Assembly: GCF_000004195.4 (NCBI RefSeq)
Contig: NC_030680.2
Span: 139,065,545-139,129,544 of the forward strand
From: Xenopus tropicalis
Taxonomy: Eukaryota; Chordata; Amphibia; Anura; Pipidae
Reading direction: 5' to 3'
DNA: 64,000 nucleotides
Position numbers and translations under genes: made by a program. The notes below the pieces were generated by a model. It did no database searches. It was not told the DNA's origin and saw only the letters and a list, made by a program, of their open reading frames with translations. How positions within the stretch are numbered: the first letter of the stretch is position 1; the number at the start of each line of letters is the position of its first letter. This document shows, one piece after another, positions 56,466 through 64,000 of the stretch.

Positions 56466-56937
56466 AACAGTTTGTGTAGAGCTGCTTCTCTGTGGGGCCA
56501 GTGGGGTGGTTGCCTCTGTGCAGTCCCCTAAAGACAGCTCAAGGTGATACATAAATAAAAATATCACAGCACATTATCCTTCTGAGCTCTGAGTTATTAT
56601 TTCTGTGTGGCACAGATTGCACCCATGCTTTCAGACAGTTAACAAGGTGTATCCTCCAGATTTAGGTCCTGCAGTTCCTTTCTGAGACTGCTGCAAGCTG
56701 TGGCAGTGAAGGGGTTAATGTGTTGGCGAGGATACGCCTCATGTGGACGTGCCTGACACAGCTCTAGTAAGGGACTGACTCAAGCATCCTGCTAGGGGTG
56801 GGGACAGACAGACAGCTCCCTTCGCCCTGGATCTTTTTTTTCTTTTCTTTTTTTTTCAGGTTTGGATGTGGCTTTTTTCTTTAGGGATTCTTAGCTAATT
56901 TTATTTTTCATATCCGTATATACACAGGTATGCATAG

Positions 56938-57019
56938 AAGTATCATGCCTCTACGCCAGTCTGGGGATCCGGTATGATGAAACGACAAGCTACGTGGCAG
57001 GAAGAGGTTTGGCTTCATA
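56938..57019 (+). other. possible exon of an unknown plus-strand gene
   Basis: A segment richer in CpG than its flanks runs from an acceptor-like TACACAG|GTATGC to a good donor-like ACCGG|GTGAGG. Two ATGs overlap: the first frame stops after ten codons, the second reads MMKRQATWQEEVWLHT and stays open to the donor. A pyrimidine-rich tract and GACAGACAGACAG lie 100-150 bp upstream. I do not recognise the peptide. It could be a first exon, a 5'UTR exon or chance. Confidence 0.25.
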
Positions 57020-57291
57020 CCGGGTGAGGCACCCTTCACCTCCCACCCCATTACCTTTCCCTGTTTGACCTGCACTAACCAGACCAGTCCTCAATTTTCC
57101 TAGTTAACTGGTTATTTCTGCTACTCAGGACAGGCAAAGCAAAAAGGCAGGAGGCTCCTCCTTGTATTAGGTGTCCCTAGCCATGGAAACAGCTTCTTGT
57201 TTAATTTGTCTGATTAGAAAAAAATCCTATATCACACACATCACTGCTAAAAATAACCAGTAACAGTGAGAAAGATGGCACCCCATGCTGT

Positions 57292-57315
57292 CCCCCCCCC
57301 CCCCCCCCCCCCCCC
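57292..57315 (+). repeat. C24 homopolymer
   Basis: Twenty-four consecutive C; a likely sequencing or assembly weak point. Confidence 0.95.
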
Positions 57316-60204
57316 GTATATCTGAGAGACTGGCATATTTCACCAATAGATCCATCCCATATTTTCCCTCTTTTTTTATTTCTGCCTATAACAAATACAA
57401 ATATTGGGGTTTTTTTCTAGCAAATGCGATCAATCTTGAATTTATTTTTTCTTTAACTATATATAATACTAAGAGGAAATGTGATTACATGAGCACACAG
57501 CACCCCTGTAGCATAAGAGTATACGGCCCCGCTGTTCCACAAACATGCTTTACTGTGATAATTAATTAGATTTTTCAATATATAAAGCATGCTGTGAGAC
57601 AAGCACAGTACCAAGTGGGCTTTGTTTTCATGCAGGTGATAATGCTGGGTAAAATATAAAACACTTATTCTTTAAATTTTTAGTTTTTAATGCTGGGAAA
57701 ACTATTAGTTGAAAGCAGTTGTGTTCCTGTGGCTGTTTAGATTGTGGCAGTGCTAGCAATGTAACTGGAGTGGCTCCCAAACAGTGAGGCTGGTTGTTTG
57801 GAGGGGGGGCTCAGTCTAAATGGCATTTAGAAAAATGTATTTGCTCTCCTAGATAGTTTTGGAACTGGCTGAATGCCTGATACACCAGTATTTTCCTATA
57901 GCTGTAACCTTGTTAATGGGGGGCCCTGACCAAAGGGGGGCATGGACTGAAAATGTCAGACGCCAATGCATTAAGGGCTCATCACTGGGGCAATGGGAAT
58001 AAAGTGCATCTTAGCAGAAAGGCGTTGAAGGTTTCCCAGCATTCCCTGTAGTGGGAGGCTATTAGTAGTCAGGTACCTGGCTTTCTCATGCATAGCACTG
58101 CTAGCCAGCATTGGTTAAAGATTCTTTCACAGAAGGGTGCTGTCCTTTACACTTGCTTCCCAGTTGCTGCTCTGCTGAGCTAGAGGTGGCATTTGAAGTC
58201 CCAGTGGCACTGTCACAGTTATTTGGTTGCTGCGGGGTTTCCAGAGATCTATTTCAGGGGCCCTGCAAGCAAGCAACTAGCCATCATAAGAATGACCACT
58301 TATATTGTAAGCCTAATGATATGTAGTGTACGTGTATGGTTTCTAGATGCTGACACTCTTGCATTCGCACTATGGTTAAGAAAACAGCAGGGGAAATATA
58401 AAGAGCAAATTGTGCTACATTTAAAGCTTTAAAAAGTGGGGGGTATCTTTATTTTTTTACAACAGATTATCTTTTAAAATGCAGCTGACACATTTATTTT
58501 AAAAGCCATTTCATTCTGTATTATACATTTTTTTCAGTCTTCCTGTTCAATCATAAGGCTACTGAGCATGACCAGAGGCACAGAGCCCCCCGAGGTATAA
58601 AGAGATCTGTTGTGGGGAGAATTGTTTACAAACCTTTATGGTGCAAAGTGCTCCAGTCTTGAAGAATAGAGTAACCAATCAGCTTTGATTAGCCTACTGC
58701 AGCTTGAATATTGAAAACAAATATCTGAGTGGTTGCTACGGGTTACGCAGCTGGGACTAATTTGCACCATAAGCCCTTGCGTGTCCTGTTCATCGGACTG
58801 CAGGTAACTCATGCAGTGCTGAGGGCCACTGAAGGTGCCCAGTTTGCACAACATTTTTATGTGCTGTACCTGGTAGGGGTCGTGGCTGGAAGATAGAGGT
58901 GAACCACCAGGGTTTTCCTCACCCGTTCAGTTTACAGAGTAGTGCTGTTTACCTGAAGCATTGCATAACTTTATCATTTTAATATAATTATGTCCTGGAA
59001 CATGTGATAAGTCATATAATAACCCTCCTACACCTTGCCTGGTCTACCCAGAAAATACACTTTTTGTGTAATACAACGTGATTCATGGGTATAACATAAA
59101 ACTAATGCACCAGGTGTGATAGTTACGTAATATGCACTAAAGTAGCATACTATTGTATTTATCAGTATGTGCTGTACCTGCCACACTGCTTTACCCCTTT
59201 TGGGGGCACCTTCAGATAAATTGTAATGCATTTCATATCATAGTTCAGTTGCCTGTGTGGCACCTTAGAGCACACTTTAGACTTATTGCTCTTATATTTT
59301 GCATCTGCTTGTTTTATGGATGCCTCGTACTGTAAACTGCAATGAAAAGTGATAAAGAGTGAAAGAGTTAATATACCGAACTGACGCGTAGGTGGTTCAC
59401 CCACTCACACCCCCCTTTTGTCTGTATAGATAGCATTGTTTAAAAAAATAAACCTGATTAGTTTAACAAATTTATACCAAATTTTTAAATAGGAATAACT
59501 ACCATTTGTATTATATAAGCCAGCAATCTGCATTCGTTTTAGCACTCCCAAATAGCATAATAACAGACTGAACAGGCACCGGGTTGTATTGGCTTGATGT
59601 GAGTGAAAGTAGCAATTTCCCATTATCCAAGAACATTTGCAGAACTCCAGTGTTTATTTTAACACAATGCCAAGAGGCGACTCCTTACTACTTATTTTTA
59701 CACAGGTAAGCACATTTTCCCCAGTGCAAACTCCTGAATGTAACACGAATGCACTCGGTGAGTTTTCCAGGACAGTGATGGAAGACATGATAAGAGCATC
59801 CAGTCTCATGAATATTTTATTATTCTTGGTCGGGTTTCAGTTAGATTGGCAGATGTTTGTATAGGGATGGAACAGGGGATATATGCTCCAAAACAAGCGG
59901 AAAGGAACCTCCGGATAAAACTGCAGTTCTGCTGCATGTGGAGATCATTGGGGGGAGGTGTGCAGTTGCACATCCATACGTCGGTGTCATACAGAGATAG
60001 GGGGGAAAAGGATGTTCTCTGCATGTCGTCCCACGCAATCTCTAGATGCAGCGGACTGCGGTTGCCTTGGGATTCTGTGGGAATGCAGGTTCTCAGATCA
60101 CCTAAACAATAGGTTGGCATTGTATGAATTCTATTTCTACCATATAGTTTTTCTGTTTTAATGAAAAACAGCACATTAGGCACACTCCACAGAAAATGCA
60201 GAGG

Positions 60205-60232
60205 CATATAATATATATATATATATCATATA
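60205..60232. repeat. (AT)n microsatellite
   Basis: TATAATATATATATATATAT run. Confidence 0.9.
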
Positions 60233-60854
60233 ATCACTCTGATTTGTACATTTGGTTTAGTAAAACATGATTAAAAGAAAATGTTCACCTTAACATTAAC
60301 TATTAGTATGACCAAGTCAGTGCTATCTTAAAACAATATGTAATGTGTCTTTCATTTTTTTATCATTTTATGATAAATAGAATTATATTATATCACAAAA
60401 CATAGTTGTAATTGTTTTCTTTATAATTGCATCTCATGATAAATGTATCCTTTATCCTTCAAAGGTTAAACAATGAAATTTTGTGTCTTTTTCCAAACTC
60501 GTGTACTATGTAACTGTGTGTGTTATACAGTGTATTATATTAAAAAAAAGTTATTTTCTTAATCACTCTACTACTTAGCCATAATAATGGCTGAAAATTC
60601 TGCTGTATTGGGTTTCCAGAAAGATCTGTGGCCACTGCAGTCTGAATTTCTGTTACAAATATAGCTAGAATCTCAACCATAAAATGACAGCACCGCTGCT
60701 TTTCAAGAGAAAGGAGGGAGAATTAAACTGTGGCGCAAACAAGGTCAGACAGGGCTTCTGGTGCCCAGAGAGAGCCTGACATTTAGGCCCTTCTGAAGGT
60801 AATATATAGGCCTATGGTGGGAATAAAACATTAGGAGAAGTAGTATTAATAATA

Positions 60855-61013
60855 ATAAAAAAACATATTTATAAAGCATTAACATATTCCACAGTGTTGT
60901 ACAATCAATGAGTGTTCATGAAAAACATGCAGATTACTATAAAACAAATTAATAACTGATACAAGAAATAAACAGAGCTCTGCTCAAACAGCTTACAATC
61001 TAAATAAAAAAAG
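60855..61013 (-). mobile_element. LINE/SINE tail fragment, minus orientation
   Basis: Contains ACAGCTTACAATCTAAATAA and TTTATAAAGCATTAACATATTCC, the complement of the ATTGTAAGCT...TTTATAAA tail seen at 61336. Confidence 0.6.
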
Positions 61014-61335
61014 GGTATGAGACACAAGGTTTAAGAGTTGTCCTTGACTGGGCCCCAGAAGGGTCCGGGTCCCCAGGGGTAATCTGACAAGCCTTTCTGG
61101 GTATAAAACTTAGTATAAACTTTTTAAAATGTAAAAAAAAATATTTTTCCAAGGATCCCTAGCAACGATACGGCATTGTGAGTTTCCGGTTGGAGAGAGG
61201 CAGACTAAAAATGAAAACATTTTAAAAATGTAAGACCTAGTACATATCACCATGTATGTCAGGCATATTCAACAATAGGTCCTTTAGGACCAACGTTTCT
61301 CCCCCTTCCTAGAGGCTATAGCTGTAGTTCAATAT

Positions 61336-61548
61336 AGATTGTAAGCTCTACGGGGCAGGGACCTCCATCCTCTTGTGTCTTTGACTCTTAACTTATTGCA
61401 ACTGTATTTATCTTGTATCTATCTGTATTTATTGTTATACTTTTAATTTATCTATTATTATCTTAATAACCCCCTGTTTGTATTAATGTATTCTACTGTA
61501 CAGCGCTGCGTACATAAGTAGCACTTTATAAATAAAGATATATATACA
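61336..61548 (+). mobile_element. L2/CR1-like LINE tail, best copy
   Basis: AGATTGTAAGCTCTACGGGGCAGGG through GTACAGCGCTGCGTACATAA and TTTATAAATAAAGATA. This is the most complete tail of the family in the window and lies next to the reversed copy at 60855-61013. Confidence 0.7.
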
Positions 61549-62960
61549 TACAATAACATTTGGAGGATCTCTAGTTGACTTACTATTCTACATTATGCCA
61601 AACGTTAAAGTGATACAACATTTCTAAACAGGGCTACCAATTTGGGGGACAGCTAAACGGGCCCCCAAGAAAGGGGTGGAGCTTCCCAGTTAAGGATTGG
61701 TGAATCAGGGTAGAGTTTTGGTGGATGGGTCTCAACAACTCAGAGCAACTGTGGCACTGGATTCCTGACATAAATGCATCCATAATTTGCACAATTAGGA
61801 GTATTTTTAAAGCTGAGGTCTGGCATTTGTCCATGCAGAATTTGTTTTATTCTCTGTACTGTGTGTAGAAAACTAGACTTCCTCAGAAGCCCATACTGTG
61901 ATCTGTGCTCAGCTCTTGCAGGTGTATCCTCCATAGGCCACAGGCCCTACTGCCTGACAGTACAAAGCCAAAAGCAGATTCTGTATGCACAAGTATCAGA
62001 TCTGCGGTGAGCTTAGAAACAGAGTTGCACGCTGTAGGGGTATGTTTCACTAGCACATAATTCTGTATCACTTTCATATACCTCATAGCGATAAGAGAAC
62101 ATCATACTGGACTTGTTTCTTTTAGTTAGCAGGTTCAAAGAGTCCTAGCATAAACAGTCTGTAGTCAAGACACACTGTTGGAAAAAAAAGCTCTTAATAA
62201 CCATAATTGTCACTTCCCAACCCCTAACATGCCCCTAAGAACTATAGGTAGGGTATGAGGTGACATAGCAAAGATTCATTCTTTTTTCCCTTGAGGCGTT
62301 TCAGAAGGGTACATCAATAGACCTGGCGTGATGAGGGAGGATTTCCTCTCTCGATGGGACAAGTAAAAACACTGTATAATGAATGGTTTCTCTTTTGCCT
62401 GAGGGGATAGTGAGGAAGTTACAAGGTTATGGCGGCTTTCTGTTCGTCCCTAACTCTTTCTAATGCACATAGGGCCTGCTGTCTTTTTCTCTGGACAAGC
62501 ATTGCCCCAAATAGCACCTCCTGAGCCACAGGTTTGGCACACATAGTATAACGGAGACTTTGCCCTATAAGGCCTTCCCTTACTGCTGGTGATTAATCAA
62601 AGAATTAAACAGCTTTTATCTTTAGAACTGCTTTATACTCAGTTATACCTACCTGCTCTTTCCTATTCAGGGCCATGCTAAGGCTGGGTACTCGCTGGAA
62701 TATAGGGCAGCTGCAGTGACCACAATAAAACTGCACACATTGATTAGGGACACAGGTTTTATTAAGCATTTCTGTGCCAGCAGATGCTGTGATGCACATG
62801 TATTTAAAACAAGTAGGATATATATTTGTATTTGGGTCAGTTGCCTGTACTAACCTGGTTTTATTAAGTGACTTTCAAACAGAATAATGTAGCACAAATA
62901 GGTCAGTCTATATAGGCCCATAGGATATATAGACTGGAAAAGGGGGGTGACTTATATGGA

Positions 62961-63738
62961 GGTATGGTACCCATTATCCAGAATGCTAGGGACCTGGGGT
63001 TTTGCGGATAAGCGGTCTTTACATAATTCGGATCTCCTACCTTAAGTCTACTAAGAAAATGATTTAAACAGTATTTAAACACAATAGTATTGTTTTGCCT
63101 CTAATAAGAATTAATTATATCTTAGTTGGGATCAAGTACAGGTACTGTTTTATTATTACAGAGAAAAGGGAATCATTTAACCATTAAATAAACCCAATAG
63201 GGCTGTTCTGCCCCCAATAAGGGGTAATTATATCTTAGTTGGGATCAAGTACAGGTACTATTTTATTATTACAGAGAAAAGGGAATCATTTAAACATGAA
63301 ATAAACCCAATAGGACTGTTCTGCCCCCAATAAGGGGTAATTATATCTTAGTTGGGATCAAGTACAGGTACTGTTTTATTATTACAGAGAAAGGGGAATC
63401 ATTTAACCATTAAATAAACCCAATAGGGCTGTTCTGCCCCCAATAAGGGGTAGTTATATCTTAGTTGGGATCAAGTACAGGTACTGTTTTATTATTACAG
63501 AGAAAGGGGAATCATTTAACCATTAAATAAACCCAATAGGGCTGTTCTGCCCCCAATAAGGGGTAATTATATCTTAGTTGGGATCAAGTACAGGTACTGT
63601 TTTATTATTACAGAGAAAAAGGGAACCATTTTTAAAAATGTGAATTATTTGATTAAAACGGAGTCTATGGCAGACGGGCTTTCCGTGATTCGGAACTTTT
63701 TGGATAATGGGTTTCCGGATAAGGGGTCCGATACCTGT
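62961..63738. mobile_element. inverted-repeat element carrying a tandem array
   Basis: Left end GGTATGGTACCCATTATCC and right end (complement of GGATAATGGGTTTCCGGATAAGG) form diverged inverted repeats, common in frog genomes. Between them lies the 113-bp tandem array. There is no coding frame. Confidence 0.75.
63074..63620. repeat. 113-bp tandem repeat, five copies
   Basis: CTTAGTTGGGATCAAGTACA begins at 63121, 63234, 63347, 63460 and 63573, exactly 113 bp apart each time. Units differ at only a few sites, so the expansion is recent. Confidence 0.95.
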
Positions 63739-63941
63739 AGTAGGTTGGTCCTGACTTTGGCTTAACAGCTAATTAAGCTCTAACTAATAATTAGTCATAA
63801 TGGTGGTTCTGTAAACCCTATATAATGCTCTTCAGACATAAGTATAAAATGAAACAAATGGCTCTGAGTTATTAAAAAAAATCATTATTTATTGTGTCTC
63901 ACTGCAGGGCAACTAATAGGGGATGCAAAAGGTTGGGCAGT

Positions 63942-64000
63942 TAAGGTGGCCATACACTGGCAGATCTGCTCGCTTGGCGATGTCGGGGAGGCATGTCGGT
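63942..64000. mobile_element. 'CCATACAC' family MITE cut by window end
   Basis: TTAAGGTGGCCATACACTGG followed by CAGATCTGCTCGCTTGGCGA is the reversed-orientation start of this family; the rest lies beyond the window. Confidence 0.8.

Larger units (their letters stand above)
52450..64000. other. upstream repeat-rich region without a proven gene
   Basis: Nothing between the promoter and the right edge can be assigned to a known gene. It holds the repeats listed separately and one unproven plus-strand exon candidate (56938-57019). Stretches 57.3-60.8 kb and 61.6-62.9 kb are AT-rich with chance ORFs only; 58620-58860 resembles a frog dispersed repeat (GAGTAACCAATCAGC, GGTTGCTACGGGTTAC). Confidence 0.55.

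Noticed and set aside
56126..56479. 117-codon plus-strand ORF rich in Leu/Pro/Thr
   Set aside because: It lies across the decayed satellite of pyrimidine-rich units, which explains the composition.
59806..60207. 133-codon minus-strand ORF
   Set aside because: No homology recognised, mixed composition, and no promoter or exon signals around it.

Overview
The window is vertebrate nuclear DNA and almost certainly comes from a Xenopus-type (pipid) frog. The evidence is intron-split genes with GT-AG borders, a CpG-rich promoter, and dense repeats of frog type: T2/Kolobok-like TTAA miniature elements, the 'GGCCATACAC...' inverted-repeat family, and the 'GAGCAACATGTTGCTC...GGGGATCACT' family. I could not decide the species or, for X. 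laevis, the subgenome.

One protein-coding gene is clear: setd5, the SET-domain chromatin regulator, on the minus strand. I rebuilt 17 consecutive coding exons from the ATG (20765) to 1250. All junctions keep frame and give 3222 nt, or 1074 codons. In order they encode an N-terminal acidic/proline region, half of a PHD-like finger, a conserved pre-SET helical region, a degenerate SET domain with a post-SET cysteine cluster, and a long basic/Ser-Pro-rich tail. The C-terminal exons, which begin in human SETD5 with a VSLLEYRKRKQ-like segment, are not in the window; they must lie beyond position 1.

Layout from right to left, in the direction of setd5 transcription. (1) 52.45-64 kb: repeat-rich upstream DNA with foldback elements, an inverted duplication, a decayed satellite and a 113-bp tandem array. 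It holds one unproven plus-strand exon candidate near 57 kb. (2) 51.89-52.45 kb: CpG-island promoter without a TATA box, with a CCAAT box and GC boxes oriented for leftward transcription; it probably contains non-coding exon 1. (3) 20.9-51.9 kb: about 31 kb of 5' intron. It carries one good candidate 5'UTR exon (28007-28068), a 1.5-kb minisatellite with an 82-bp unit and a 328-bp higher-order duplication, and many MITEs, SINEs and LINE tails. (4) 1.25-20.9 kb: the coding exons and their introns. (5) 1-1.25 kb: the next intron, open at the window edge.

The most notable points are: a SET domain without the canonical NHxCxPN asparagine; a conserved helical basic motif that I cannot find between exons 11 and 12; a 39-nt in-frame exon between direct repeats of about 144 bp; a 25-codon uORF ending 27 nt before the start codon; and the layered structure of the minisatellite. 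I found no convincing new biological system, CRISPR array, rRNA or functional tRNA gene. Exon borders were set by eye from GT-AG rules and remembered SETD5 homology, without transcript data.
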